Part shown: positions 33,991 through 43,274 of the stretch, in pieces | Numbering within the stretch: position 1 is the first letter of the stretch | How the letters are laid out: every line of letters starts with the position of its first letter | Assembly: GCF_003353065.1 (NCBI RefSeq) | Contig: NZ_CP027806.1 | Span: 2,128,501-2,192,500, forward strand | DNA: 64,000 bases | From: Cyclonatronum proteinivorum | Lineage (GTDB): Bacteria > Bacteroidota > Rhodothermia > Balneolales > Cyclonatronaceae | Reading direction: 5' to 3' | The notes under the pieces: generated by a model | Databases searched by the model: none | Seen by the model: only the letters and a program-made list of their open reading frames with translations | Told to the model about the DNA's origin: nothing | Position numbers and translations under genes: made by a program

Positions 33991-34359
33991 ATGAGCATAA
34001 GAACTGAGCGTGTTGCGTCTGTTATCAAGCAGGACCTGAGTAAGATCTTACTTGGGTATCAGCATAACAATATTATTACCATCACCAATGTAAAAATGAC
34101 ACCCGACCTCTCCATTGCGAGGGTCTTTGTAAGCGTGATCGACAGCAGCGGTGCAGAAGAATCTGTGTATCAGATGTTGTCTGAAAAAAAGAGTGCGATC
34201 AGAGCAGAGCTTTCTTCTCTTATGCGTCATCAGCTAAGGAAAATGCCGGATATAGAGTTTTTCCGGGATGAAACCGCTGAATATGCGAGCAAAATGGAGA
34301 ACCTGTTCCGCAAGGTAAAAGACATCCCGCAGGCGCCTCCTGAAGATGAAAACTCCTGA
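33991..34359 (+). CDS. rbfA: 30S ribosome-binding factor RbfA
   Basis: RbfA binds the immature 30S subunit and helps process the 5' end of 16S rRNA. The 122-residue protein shows the single KH-like domain with an N-terminal RTERVASVIKQDLSKIL helix. Then come ITITNVKMTPDLSIARVFVSV and the RHQLRKMPDIEFFRDETAEY segment, where the family has LRxxPxLxFxxD. It is 30 bases after infB and six before truB. Confidence 0.93.
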   Translation: MSIRTERVASVIKQDLSKILLGYQHNNIITITNVKMTPDLSIARVFVSVIDSSGAEESVYQMLSEKKSAIRAELSSLMRHQLRKMPDIEFFRDETAEYASKMENLFRKVKDIPQAPPEDENS

Positions 34360-34365
34360 CACCTG

Positions 34366-35142
34366 GTGATTCAAAGCCCGAAACAGCCGGCTGATCCGGG
34401 AAGCTTTTTTCTTGCTGACCGGCAAACGGATCCTGAAACGCTCCGTGGACATGATTTTTCATCAGGGGCGGTGTTTTTGTTGGACAAGCCAGCTGCGTGG
34501 AGCAGCTTTCGCGTTGTTGGTCTCGTTCGCCGACTCATTGGCATAAAAAAAGTCGGACATGCCGGTACGCTTGATCCCATGGCGACCGGATTGCTCGTTA
34601 TTTGTACCGGAAGGGCAACGAAATCTGTCTCTGTAGTGCAGGACGGAGAAAAATGCTATGAGGCATTGGTTCAGTTTGGGGCTTCTACGCCAAGTTACGA
34701 CGCTGAAACACCGCCCGATATAACAGCGCCCGCAGCGCATATCACGCCGGAAATGATACGCGACTGCCTCCAAACAAAATTCACCGGCCTCATCTGGCAA
34801 CAGCCGCCCATGTACTCCGCAATTAAAGTGAAGGGGCAGCGCCTCTACAAACTGGCCCGCAAAGGGGTTGAGGTGGCGCGCAAAGACCGTGAAGTAATGA
34901 TTCATGAAGTCAGGCTGGAAGACTACGACGCTGAAACTGCACAGGCGCGCCTCCAAATTCATTGCGGAAAAGGGACCTATATCCGGAGTCTTGCGCACGA
35001 TTTGGGAATAGCGCTGGGCAGCCGTGCACATTTAACAGCACTTCGGCGAACCCGAACCGGCCCGTATATGGTTCATAATGCTTTAACTGCCTCAGAACTC
35101 GTATCCCGATTTAATGCAGATGACCTCATTAACTTATCTTGA
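34366..35142 (+). CDS. truB: tRNA pseudouridine(55) synthase TruB
   Basis: TruB makes pseudouridine 55 in the T-loop of tRNAs. The 258-residue protein begins at a GTG, since no ATG precedes the FLLDKPAAWSSFRVVG motif. The catalytic Asp70 is in HAGTLDPMATGLLV. Later motifs QQPPMYSAIKVKGQRLYKLA and CGKGTYIRSLAHDLG are standard. The first 40 residues before FLLDKP are longer than in most relatives and rather polar. It overlaps ribF by 29 bases. There is no clear PUA domain at the short C-terminus. Confidence 0.93.
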   Translation: MIQSPKQPADPGSFFLADRQTDPETLRGHDFSSGAVFLLDKPAAWSSFRVVGLVRRLIGIKKVGHAGTLDPMATGLLVICTGRATKSVSVVQDGEKCYEALVQFGASTPSYDAETPPDITAPAAHITPEMIRDCLQTKFTGLIWQQPPMYSAIKVKGQRLYKLARKGVEVARKDREVMIHEVRLEDYDAETAQARLQIHCGKGTYIRSLAHDLGIALGSRAHLTALRRTRTGPYMVHNALTASELVSRFNADDLINLS

Positions 35143-36061
35143 TGATGTAATTCACAACCCGGCGACCGCCATCACAGTTGGTACATTTGATGGTGTGCAC
35201 CTCGGGCATCGTACGCTGATTAGTAAACTTGTTGAAAAAGCACGCGAAATTAATGGCAGAAGTGTGCTGGTGACGTTTAATCCGCATCCACGGGAGGTGC
35301 TGCATGGCGGGCACAATACCGTAGGCTTGCTCACAACCCTTGAGGAACGAGCCGAAATTCTGCATCAGTCAGGGGTTGATCAGATGGTCGTGATTCCGTT
35401 TGACCGTGATTTTTCTTTGCTTAGCTCTGAAGAATTCATCAAAGACATACTGTTCCGCAAAATCGGCATTGCCGAATTCATCATTGGGTATGACCATCAG
35501 TTTGGGAAAAACCGCGAAGGCACGATCAAAACGGTTGAGCAGCTTTCCCCGGCGCTTGGCTATAACGTCCATCTAATTCAGGCCCATGAAGTTGCGCATC
35601 ACACGGTAAGCTCAACCCTGATTCGTAAAGCACTGGTTGATGAAGGTGATGTTAAACTTGCCCGAACCATGCTCGGACGCCCTTATCCGCTGAGCGGAAT
35701 GGTCGTGCACGGTGATAAAAAGGGGCGTATGCTCGGTTTTCCGACTGCAAACCTAAAAATTGAAGAAACCCGGAAGGTTATCCCGCGAAAAGGAGTGTAT
35801 GCTGTTGAAGTGCTTCTTGATGACAAAGTGTATAAGGGCATGCTCAATATTGGGATTCGACCAACGGTGACCAATTCAAAGGAGCTGCGGATTGAAGTAA
35901 ATATGTTCGACTTTTTTGACGACATCTACGGCAGACAGCTAAGGGTGCGTTTCTATGATAAGATCCGGGATGAGAAAAAATTTGATGGTCTTGACGCTTT
36001 ACGTGCGCAGCTTCATCAGGATAAAGCCGATTGCATACAACTGTTTAAAACCTTATCTTAG
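35114..36061 (+). CDS. ribF: Bifunctional riboflavin kinase/FAD synthetase
   Basis: RibF phosphorylates riboflavin to FMN and adenylates FMN to FAD. The 315-residue protein has the N-terminal FAD synthetase nucleotidyltransferase domain (VGTFDGVHLGHRTLI, FNPHPREVL, GYDHQFGKNREG, SSTLIRKALVDEGD). The C-terminal riboflavin kinase domain begins at about residue 185 with the flavin/ATP motif MLGFPTANLKIE. The start overlaps the truB end; the ATG at 35114 is used, and the next ATG, two codons on, is an alternative. It closes the truB/ribF pair common in FCB bacteria. Confidence 0.94.
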   Translation: MQMTSLTYLDDVIHNPATAITVGTFDGVHLGHRTLISKLVEKAREINGRSVLVTFNPHPREVLHGGHNTVGLLTTLEERAEILHQSGVDQMVVIPFDRDFSLLSSEEFIKDILFRKIGIAEFIIGYDHQFGKNREGTIKTVEQLSPALGYNVHLIQAHEVAHHTVSSTLIRKALVDEGDVKLARTMLGRPYPLSGMVVHGDKKGRMLGFPTANLKIEETRKVIPRKGVYAVEVLLDDKVYKGMLNIGIRPTVTNSKELRIEVNMFDFFDDIYGRQLRVRFYDKIRDEKKFDGLDALRAQLHQDKADCIQLFKTLS

Positions 36062-36125
36062 GAAGCTTACAGTTAAAGTTTCTACTTTAGCATGCTATTA
36101 ATCTAAAGCGGATACATCATTTATT

Positions 36126-36395
36126 ATGAATATCTCTCAGGAAGAAAAAAAAGCTATTTTTGAAAAATACGGCAAGAATGGCGAAGATACGGGTTCAGTT
36201 GAAGGTCAGATTGCGCTGTTTACCGAGCGTATAAACCGGCTTACAGCTCACCTGAAACTGCATAAAAAAGATCACTCAACCCGTCTCGGACTTCTGAAGC
36301 TCGTAGGTAAGCGTCGTCGCTTGCTCAACTACCTCATGAAGAAAGATATTGAAGGATACCGTACGCTCATTAAGCAGCTTGGCATCCGTAAATAA
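36126..36395 (+). CDS. rpsO: 30S ribosomal protein S15
   Basis: S15 is a primary 16S rRNA-binding protein. The 89-residue length is exact for the family, with motifs [40 protein letters not shown] and [13 protein letters not shown]. It starts 64 bases after ribF and is followed at 36411 by a strong terminator, so pnp probably has its own promoter or gets only partial read-through, similar to the rpsO-pnp order in Proteobacteria. Confidence 0.97.
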   Translation: MNISQEEKKAIFEKYGKNGEDTGSVEGQIALFTERINRLTAHLKLHKKDHSTRLGLLKLVGKRRRLLNYLMKKDIEGYRTLIKQLGIRK

Positions 36396-36410
36396 CATTG
36401 TAACACCCCT

Positions 36411-36440
36411 AAAAAGGCACGGTAACCCCGTGCCTTTTTT
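36411..36440 (+). terminator. Intrinsic terminator after rpsO
   Basis: AAAAAGGCACGG pairs with CCGTGCCTTTTTT across a short loop, with a T-run at the end. It lies 16 bases after the rpsO stop and separates rpsO from pnp. Confidence 0.93.
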
Positions 36441-36618
36441 GTAGCATCTGTCGTTTCTTTCAGGCCAAACCCAATGCAACGCGCTCACGCGGATTTAAAA
36501 AGTTTGCTCTCCGCTCCATTAACAAAGAGCCGCAGAGTTAACCTTTTGAATCCGCCTGCGCCCTGTAGTACCGGGTAAAGTCAGGATGAAATGGCCGCCA
36601 ATGCTGCACAACACACAC

Positions 36619-36648
36619 GCTGATTGATCACAAGCTGTGAACGTCAGC
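36619..36648 (+). promoter_or_regulatory. Leader stem-loop upstream of pnp
   Basis: GCTGA (36619-36623) pairs with TCAGC (36644-36648), and within it TCACA pairs with TGTGA around AGC. It stands about 80 bases before the pnp start. In enterobacteria a pnp leader hairpin is cut by RNase III and mediates PNPase autocontrol. A similar role here is inference. Confidence 0.45.
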
Positions 36649-36726
36649 ATTATTCCACGGAGATCGAAGGTTCGGAAATACGTCCGGGCTCTTTTATTTC
36701 CAGCAGTTAAACGCAGTTAAAACAAA

Positions 36727-38826
36727 ATGAAAGCAGATTTTAAATCAGTAGAATTCGCAGCAAACAAAACCCTGAGCATTGAAACCGGTCGTCTCGCCAA
36801 GCAGGCACACGGCAGCGTAGTTGCACGCCTTGGGGATACCATGGTACTCGCAACAGCTGTTGTTGCAGCAGAACCCCGCGCAGGTCAGGCCTTCTTTCCG
36901 CTCACCGTTGAGTTTCGCGAGAGCTATGCCGCCGGTGGAAAATTCCCGGGCGGATTTATCAAGCGGGAAGGTCGTCCTTCAGAAAAAGAAATTCTCTCAG
37001 CCCGACTTATTGACCGTACCATTCGCCCGCTGTTTCCGGACGGATTCATGAATGAAACGCAGGTGATTTGTCAGGTTATTTCTTCCGACGGTCAGAATGA
37101 CGCCGATGTTATTGCACCGGTTGCCGCTTCCCTCGCCCTGCATCTTTCCGACGCGCCTTTCGCAGGTCCGATGGCGCAGGTTCGCATCGGCCGTATCTTT
37201 GGCGAATATGTCGTGAACCCAACCGTCGATGAACTCGCAACAGCTGATCTCGACCTTACCGTTGGCGGTCTGAAAGACAGCATTGTGATGGTAGAAGGCG
37301 AAATGCAGGAAGTTTCCGAAGAGGAAATGCTCGAAGCCATTCAGGTCGCGCACGAAGCTATTAAGAAGCTGTGTGCTTTTCAGGATGAAGTCCGCGAAGC
37401 GCATGGAAAAGAGAAACGCGAAGTCGTTATCGAAAAGCCGGATGAAACTCTCGTAGGCAAAGTTAAGGAACTCGTAGGAGACCGCTTTTACACAACCTCT
37501 AAAGCGCAGCTTGGCAAAAAAGCATATTCTGAAGCCATCAAAGCAATCTATGACGAAGTGAAAGCCGCACTTGCGGAAGAATACCCCGAGCAGGAGCAAG
37601 CCATAGACAGCATCTGCCACGATATTCAGCAGGACGCCATTCGCACCATGATGCTGAAAGACCGTATCCGCATTGATGGCCGTGAATCTGATGTGATACG
37701 CGATATTTGGACAGAAGTAGGGTACCTGCCCCGTACGCACGGATCCGCTATTTTTACGCGTGGCGAAACGCAATCGCTTGTTACCGTAACGCTTGGTACA
37801 AAACGTGACGAGCAGGCGGTCGACACCCTGTTCGACACCGATTCAAAGCGTTTCATGCTGAATTACAACTTCCCGCCCTACTGTACGGGTGAAGCCAAAA
37901 TGATGCGCGGTGTCAGCCGTCGCGAAATTGGTCATGGTAATCTGGCAGAGCGGGCCCTGAAAGTCATGGCGCCTTCCACCGAGGAATTCGGATACACAAT
38001 CCGTGTCGTCAGCGATATTCTGGAAAGCAACGGTTCTTCTTCCATGGCTTCTGTTTGTGGTGGTTCAATGGCCCTCATGGACGCGGGGGTACCGATGAAA
38101 AAGCCGGTTGCAGGTATTGCAATGGGACTTTGTATGGGAGAAGACGGCGATTACATCGTGCTCTCCGATATTTCCGGTGAAGAAGATCACTTCGGTGACA
38201 TGGACTTCAAAATCACAGGAACCGCTGATGGTATCACGGCCTGTCAGATGGATATCAAGGTACAGGGGATCACCGCTGAAGTTATGCTTGAAGCTCTCAA
38301 GCAGGCTAAAGCAGGGCGCCTGCACATTCTCGAGCGTATGGCCGAAAGCATTTCTGCCCCCCGTCAGAGTATTTCCAAGTACGCACCAAGCTTTACCCGC
38401 TACGAAGTGGATTCCGATATGATCGGAGCCATTATTGGCCCGGGTGGTAAGGTGATTCAGGCGATTCAGAAAGAAACCGGCACGGAAATTATTATTGAAG
38501 AAGTTGATAATAAAGGTATCGTGACCATTGCTGCCGACAGCGCTGAAAAAGCAGAAGCTGCACTTTCAAAAATTAAAGCCATCGCCGGTAAGCCGGAAGA
38601 AGGCGAAGTTTATGAAGGAACTGTACGCTCCATTAAAGAGTACGGTGCCTTTGTAGAAATCATGCCGGGCAAAGATGGTTTGCTCCATATCTCAGAGATT
38701 GCGCACGAACGCATCCGCAACGTCGAAGACGTGCTTCAGGAAGGCCAGAAAATTCAGGTCAAGCTTGTACGCGTAGAGCCGGGCGGAAAAATGCGTCTGT
38801 CCATGAAAGCCCTGATTGAGAAATAG
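36727..38826 (+). CDS. pnp: Polyribonucleotide nucleotidyltransferase (PNPase)
   Basis: PNPase is the trimeric 3'-5' phosphorolytic exoribonuclease. The 699-residue protein has the first RNase PH domain ([21 protein letters not shown], its FFPL and RE features), an all-helical linker and the second, catalytic RNase PH domain ([35 protein letters not shown]). A KH domain at about 555-615 with [13 protein letters not shown] and a C-terminal S1 domain (about 625-695, [17 protein letters not shown]) follow. All expected domains are complete. A terminator-like hairpin follows at 38903. Confidence 0.96.
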   Translation: MKADFKSVEFAANKTLSIETGRLAKQAHGSVVARLGDTMVLATAVVAAEPRAGQAFFPLTVEFRESYAAGGKFPGGFIKREGRPSEKEILSARLIDRTIRPLFPDGFMNETQVICQVISSDGQNDADVIAPVAASLALHLSDAPFAGPMAQVRIGRIFGEYVVNPTVDELATADLDLTVGGLKDSIVMVEGEMQEVSEEEMLEAIQVAHEAIKKLCAFQDEVREAHGKEKREVVIEKPDETLVGKVKELVGDRFYTTSKAQLGKKAYSEAIKAIYDEVKAALAEEYPEQEQAIDSICHDIQQDAIRTMMLKDRIRIDGRESDVIRDIWTEVGYLPRTHGSAIFTRGETQSLVTVTLGTKRDEQAVDTLFDTDSKRFMLNYNFPPYCTGEAKMMRGVSRREIGHGNLAERALKVMAPSTEEFGYTIRVVSDILESNGSSSMASVCGGSMALMDAGVPMKKPVAGIAMGLCMGEDGDYIVLSDISGEEDHFGDMDFKITGTADGITACQMDIKVQGITAEVMLEALKQAKAGRLHILERMAESISAPRQSISKYAPSFTRYEVDSDMIGAIIGPGGKVIQAIQKETGTEIIIEEVDNKGIVTIAADSAEKAEAALSKIKAIAGKPEEGEVYEGTVRSIKEYGAFVEIMPGKDGLLHISEIAHERIRNVEDVLQEGQKIQVKLVRVEPGGKMRLSMKALIEK

Positions 38827-38902
38827 GCTCCCAATCCGGCCTTGAAAACCATTTATGCACAGGCTGTTTTTGTCGTGAACGGCTGCAGCCTGTGCAGACC
38901 TT

Positions 38903-38943
38903 TAAAAGCGTCGTTGAGCATTCAACCGGCGCTTTTATTTTTT
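38903..38943 (+). terminator. Intrinsic terminator after pnp
   Basis: TAAAAGCGTCG-TTGA pairs with TCAACCGGCGCTTTTA and is followed by a T-run. A second stem, TGCACAGGCTG (38856-38866) with CAGCCTGTGCA (38886-38896), precedes it without a T-run. Confidence 0.8.
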
Positions 38944-38993
38944 CGGCTCAGCATAAGAAGGGGGGAGTGAAGCCCGATTAGCTGAGCGGAACC

Positions 38994-40280
38994 ATGCCAA
39001 ATTACGGATTCAATCCTTTTGAAATAAAATATATGACACGTTATCCGCAGGATACCATCCAAAAAACAACCCTGCCGAATGGTCTCCGAATCGTAACCGA
39101 AACCATACCATCCGTCCGCAGTATTTCCTGCGGGGTCTGGGTAAAGACGGGCAGCCGCCACGAGAGCGACAGGGAAGCTGGTATTACGCACTTTTTGGAA
39201 CACATGCTGTTCAAAGGCACCGAAAACAGAACGGCCTACGACATCGTCCAAACCATGGAATCGGTCGGCGGTTTCCTCAACGCATTTACCTCGCTTGAAC
39301 ACACCTGTTATTACACCCGCTGCCTCGACACCGAGAAAGAGCGCGCTATTGATGTACTTTCCGATATGGTGCTGCGCTCAACTTTTCCGCCCGAAGAAAT
39401 TGAAAAGGAAAAAAAGGTTGTCATCGAAGAGATGAAAATGTACCGGGACTCGCCGGAAGACTACATTTTCGAGATATTTAACGGCCTCATGTTTGAAAAT
39501 CATCCGCTTGGACGTCCCATACTTGGTTTTGAGCATACGGTCAATGCATTCGATCAGCAGGCACTGAAATCCTATCTTGCCCAGCGCTACAATCCCGCCA
39601 ATACGGTACTTTCAGTGGCCGGCAACGTTGATCACGATGAGATAGTGACGCTTGCTACCCGTTATTTTACCGTGGATTCTTCCCCCTACAAACCCGTCGA
39701 AGACCTGCCGTTAAGTACTTTTGTGAAGCAGCATAAGCGGGTAAGCCGTGCTATTGAGCAGACGCACCTTGTACTTGGGCGCCGGTCGCTTGGTATCAAC
39801 CATGCAAACCGCTACGAACTTCTTCTTGCCAACACCTTGCTTAGCGGCGGGATGAGTGCGCGCCTCAATCAGAATATCCGTGAGAAATACGGCTACTGTT
39901 ACTCGGTTGCTTCCTTCAATCAGGCGTATCATGATACCGGCCTGTTTGGGGTTTATGCCGGCACCGACGAGAGCTACGCGGAACATGTGCAGCAGCTTAT
40001 TTACGACGAACTTGTGCGCTTAGGAACTGAAACAGTGCCGGATAAGGAACTGAGCGAAGCCAAATCGCAGCTCAAGGGCAAGCTCCTTCTCGGGCAGGAA
40101 AATATGAGCAACCGCATGACAAGGCTTGCCAAGAGTGAGCTTTACTTTGACCGCTATATCTCTCTCGATGAGCTCGTACTGCATATCGACGCGGTAACTT
40201 CGACAGAGATTCGTAACTTCGCCCAGGATTTTTTCAACCCGGAATTTTTCACCGAAACGATTTTAGTACCAGAATCATGA
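38994..40280 (+). CDS. M16 family zinc metalloprotease
   Basis: This peptidase of the pitrilysin/processing-peptidase family has 428 residues. The inverted zinc motif HFLEH is at residues 66-70 (GITHFLEHMLFKGT), with the distal glutamate in KKVVIEEMKMYRDSPED. The C-terminal M16C half contains the HKRVSRAIEQTHLVLGRRS region and a glycine-rich active-site-completing loop near GMSARLNQNIREKYGYCYSV. ATG 38994 is preceded by GAGCGGA. A second ATG at 39033 (MTRYPQDTIQ) is also possible and would give the more usual N-terminus. There is no signal peptide, so a cytoplasmic role is likely. It overlaps asnS by ATGA. Confidence 0.93.
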   Translation: MPNYGFNPFEIKYMTRYPQDTIQKTTLPNGLRIVTETIPSVRSISCGVWVKTGSRHESDREAGITHFLEHMLFKGTENRTAYDIVQTMESVGGFLNAFTSLEHTCYYTRCLDTEKERAIDVLSDMVLRSTFPPEEIEKEKKVVIEEMKMYRDSPEDYIFEIFNGLMFENHPLGRPILGFEHTVNAFDQQALKSYLAQRYNPANTVLSVAGNVDHDEIVTLATRYFTVDSSPYKPVEDLPLSTFVKQHKRVSRAIEQTHLVLGRRSLGINHANRYELLLANTLLSGGMSARLNQNIREKYGYCYSVASFNQAYHDTGLFGVYAGTDESYAEHVQQLIYDELVRLGTETVPDKELSEAKSQLKGKLLLGQENMSNRMTRLAKSELYFDRYISLDELVLHIDAVTSTEIRNFAQDFFNPEFFTETILVPES

Positions 40281-41785
40281 CAGCTGAAAACATATCAACA
40301 ATACAAAATCTGCATCAGTTTGACGGACAGACCGCAACGTTGCAGGGGTGGGTGCAAAACATCAGAAGCAGCAAGTCTCTCATATTCGTGATCATGCGCG
40401 ACGGTTCCGGTCTGTGTCAGTGCATTGTCTCAAAAGCAGATGTTGCTGATGAAGTCTGGGAGCAGGCGGGCACCCTCACGCAGGAATCTTCGCTGCGCAT
40501 AAAAGGAAATATCAGGAAAGATGATCGCAGCGTGAGCGGATACGAACTGCATGTGCAGGAGCTTGAAATTATTCAGATTGCACAGGATTACCCCATCACT
40601 CCCAAAGAACACGGCGTAGAGTTTCTGATGGAAAACCGGCACCTCTGGCTTCGGAGTCAGCGGCAGTGGGCGGCCATGCGGGTACGCAATCGCATTATTT
40701 TTGCCATACATGAATTCTTTCAGCAGCAGGGTTTCGTGCAGCTCGACGCGCCCATTTTTACCGGGAATGCTGCCGAAGGCACAACCAATCTGTTTGAGAC
40801 CGATTACTTTGATCAGAAAGCCTACCTCAGCCAGTCAGGTCAGCTTTACGGGGAAGCCATGGCGCTTGCACACGGCAAAATTTACACCTTCGGTCCAACC
40901 TTCCGGGCTGAGAAAAGCAAAACCCGGCGTCACCTTACTGAATTTTGGATGGTAGAACCCGAAATGGCTTTCTACGATCTGAAGATGAACATGGACCTGG
41001 CTGAAGACATGGTCGTATTCATTGTAGAAGCAGTACTTCGTGACTGCCGCAGCGAGCTGGAAACCCTTGGCAGAGACATCACCAAGCTCGAGCAGGTCAA
41101 AAAGCCGTTTCCGCGGATAACCTACACCGAAGCCGTTGAATTGCTTTCAGGTGACAAAACGAAGGAGCTTCTGGATACCATGGAGCGCGAAAACAAGCAG
41201 GCGCTCGAATCCATCAGCAAGGAAATACCGGAGCTGGAAGCAGAGCATGGGCAGGCCAAGAAAGGACGTAAGTTTCAGATCGACCGCCGCCTTAAACTGT
41301 TGCGTGCGCAGCGGGAAGAAGCAGAAGAAAACCTTCGAAATCTGCCGGTATGGCGGAAGTCAGCGCTCGAAACCAAATGGGGTGATGATTTTGGCGGCAG
41401 CGACGAAACCTTGCTGACCATGCATTTCGATCGACCGATAATGGTGCACGGTTACCCGGCTGAAATCAAGGCCTTTTACATGAAACGTGACCCTAACGAT
41501 GACCGCGTTGCCCTCGGTGTAGATGTACTCGCACCCGAAGGTTATGGCGAAATGATTGGCGGTGCGCAGCGGGAAGACGACCTCGAAACCCTGCGTACCC
41601 GCATTGCTGAGCATGAGCTTGATGAAAGCGTGTTCTCATGGTATCTCGATCTGCGCCGCTTTGGCACAGTGCCGCACAGCGGTTTCGGCCTCGGTCTCGA
41701 ACGCACGGTAGCCTGGATTTGCGGACTCAGTCACGTCCGGGAAACCATCCCCTTCCCGCGCATGCTGGGCCGTCTGACACCTTAA
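40277..41785 (+). CDS. asnS: Asparaginyl-tRNA synthetase with internal coiled-coil insert
   Basis: AsnRS charges tRNA-Asn. The N-terminal OB domain (LQGWVQNIRSSKSLIFVIMRDG) and class II catalytic core (motif 2 FRAEKSKTRRHLTEFWMVEPE; motif 3 GLGLERTVAWICG) are complete. IPFPRMLGRLTP closes it. At 502 residues it is longer than E. coli AsnRS (466). The extra length lies at about residues 292-366, between the TEAVELLSG block and GGSDETLLTMHFDRPI, and is highly charged helix (ERENKQALESIS, KLLRAQREEAEENL). It is coupled to the M16 gene by a four-base overlap. Confidence 0.95.
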   Translation: MTAENISTIQNLHQFDGQTATLQGWVQNIRSSKSLIFVIMRDGSGLCQCIVSKADVADEVWEQAGTLTQESSLRIKGNIRKDDRSVSGYELHVQELEIIQIAQDYPITPKEHGVEFLMENRHLWLRSQRQWAAMRVRNRIIFAIHEFFQQQGFVQLDAPIFTGNAAEGTTNLFETDYFDQKAYLSQSGQLYGEAMALAHGKIYTFGPTFRAEKSKTRRHLTEFWMVEPEMAFYDLKMNMDLAEDMVVFIVEAVLRDCRSELETLGRDITKLEQVKKPFPRITYTEAVELLSGDKTKELLDTMERENKQALESISKEIPELEAEHGQAKKGRKFQIDRRLKLLRAQREEAEENLRNLPVWRKSALETKWGDDFGGSDETLLTMHFDRPIMVHGYPAEIKAFYMKRDPNDDRVALGVDVLAPEGYGEMIGGAQREDDLETLRTRIAEHELDESVFSWYLDLRRFGTVPHSGFGLGLERTVAWICGLSHVRETIPFPRMLGRLTP

Positions 41786-42099
41786 TCTGACGATCCTACG
41801 GATGCTGGCTTTTTGGGTCTTTCCGTAATGCGAAAGTATGGGGCTTCGGCAGGTTTCTCCCTTCTTTGAAAAGACAGAAATTAAGCTCCCTTTTCATTAT
41901 CATCCCGTTTGCTGTACATCATATTCAGCAAACGGGATTTTTTTGCTTTAAAGGCAGATTGACTTTCCGGCCTTTCGGACAGCACTATAAAAAAAGCTGT
42001 AAAACGCGCTCAATTTGGTATTTTGATGAAAATGAAGCTGTGTCAGCGCGGCCTCATTTTTTTCATCTTTCACAGCGAAAATGTTCTCCAATCACAGTT
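41786..42099. other. asnS-holA intergenic region
   Basis: This 314-base gap contains the asnS terminator (41902-41944). The holA frame stays open back to 41866, but the terminator lies inside that extension and the residues there resemble no Pol III delta protein, so it is treated as non-coding. AT-rich DNA upstream of 42100 probably holds a promoter. Confidence 0.65.
41902..41944 (+). terminator. Intrinsic terminator after asnS
   Basis: ATCCCGTTTGCTG (41902-41914) pairs perfectly with CAGCAAACGGGAT (41926-41938) and is followed by seven T residues. It is one of the strongest terminators in the window. Confidence 0.95.
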
Positions 42100-43185
42100 A
42101 TGGCAAAACGCAGCAACAATGTATCCCCGCAGCAGGAATTTGCGCGTATTATACAAGAGCTTGATTCAGGCACCTTCAAACCGGTCTATTTTTTATGTGG
42201 GGATGAACCCTTTTTTATTGACCGGATTCAGGAAAAAATAGACAGCCTGATTCCTGAACACAGCCGCGTCTTCGACTATGAAATACTGTACGGCGCTACG
42301 CACGATCCTGCGGATATTCTGAGTACGGCAAAAAGCTACCCGATAGGCGGCGAGCGCCGGTTCGTGTTCGTACGGGATTTCATGCAGTGTACCGAGAAAA
42401 AAGTACTCAAAGATAATACGTCGGTAAAACCTCAGGCAGGACTTGAGCTTTTTCTCCCTTATTTCGAGAACCCGCTTGAGTCAACCGTGCTGGTTCTCAT
42501 CGATACACAGAAACCCGCGGGAAATACCCGATTTGGCAAGGCCCTGAGTAAATCTCCAAACTGTGAACTCTTCGTTTCATCCGCGCCTACTGAAAAAGAA
42601 ATACTGGACTGGATAGAATTGTGGGCAAAGCAGGAGTATAAAAAGAAAATTGAACCGGACGCCATCATTGCGCTGTATCAGCTTGTAGGCAATAAGCTAC
42701 ACGAACTGTCCAAAGAATTGGAAAAAGTTTGCGGTTTTGCAGGGAAGCGGGAACGCATAACCCGTCTGGATGTAAAATCTGTCGTTAAAAATACCAAGGA
42801 ATACACCGCTTTCGACCTTACTAACGCCCTTTCTGCCCGCGATGCCAAACGCACCCTTTACATAGCGGAACGTTTATTGCAGGACGCAGACAAGGACACA
42901 GGTGAAATATTTGGGATGATATCGCTCATTTACGGAAATTTCACCATTCTTTGGAGCATTCTGCGCTATTCTGCAAAAGGCGAAAGCCATGCCGACATAG
43001 CAGCCCGGTTAAATGTAAACAGATACCGTTTCAATTATCTGGTGAAGGATGCCTCCAACTACCGTGCTTCAGAAATGCCCCTGATTTTCGAAGCTATTTT
43101 GGATGCTGATCGTGCTGTGAAAGGGTACAGCAAGCTCGACGCCAAAGCTGTTTTCATCCTGATGCTTAAACGTATTCTCGCCTGA
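42100..43185 (+). CDS. holA: DNA polymerase III delta subunit (HolA)
   Basis: HolA opens the sliding clamp within the clamp loader. From the ATG at 42100 (MAKRSNNVSPQQEFARI) the product is 361 residues. It has the AAA-like N-terminal domain with VYFLCGDEPFFIDRIQEKI (the family's GDE-x-hydrophobic start), LSTAKSYPIGGERRFVFVRD, and ELSKELEKVCGFAG near residue 205. The C-terminal collar domain contains RDAKRTLYIAERLLQDADKD. A 78-codon upstream extension of the frame is rejected because a terminator lies in it. It is followed after 89 bases by a sigma factor gene. Confidence 0.9.
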   Translation: MAKRSNNVSPQQEFARIIQELDSGTFKPVYFLCGDEPFFIDRIQEKIDSLIPEHSRVFDYEILYGATHDPADILSTAKSYPIGGERRFVFVRDFMQCTEKKVLKDNTSVKPQAGLELFLPYFENPLESTVLVLIDTQKPAGNTRFGKALSKSPNCELFVSSAPTEKEILDWIELWAKQEYKKKIEPDAIIALYQLVGNKLHELSKELEKVCGFAGKRERITRLDVKSVVKNTKEYTAFDLTNALSARDAKRTLYIAERLLQDADKDTGEIFGMISLIYGNFTILWSILRYSAKGESHADIAARLNVNRYRFNYLVKDASNYRASEMPLIFEAILDADRAVKGYSKLDAKAVFILMLKRILA

Positions 43186-43274
43186 GTCCGCCTTCACCAA
43201 AACCGGAAATCCGGGGTGCTGCACACCTGAACTGTTAAGTGTGAACGGTATCCCGACATCAGGCAGGTACGTTC

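Larger units (their letters stand above)
36396..36726. other. rpsO-pnp intergenic region
   Basis: This 331-base gap starts with the rpsO terminator (36411-36440) and also holds a leader hairpin (36619-36648). It probably contains the pnp promoter, but I could not fix one. No small gene with good coding character was found. Confidence 0.6.

Noticed and set aside
41866-42099. Upstream extension of holA
   Set aside because: A strong terminator (41902-41944) lies inside it and the extra 78 residues are unlike Pol III delta.
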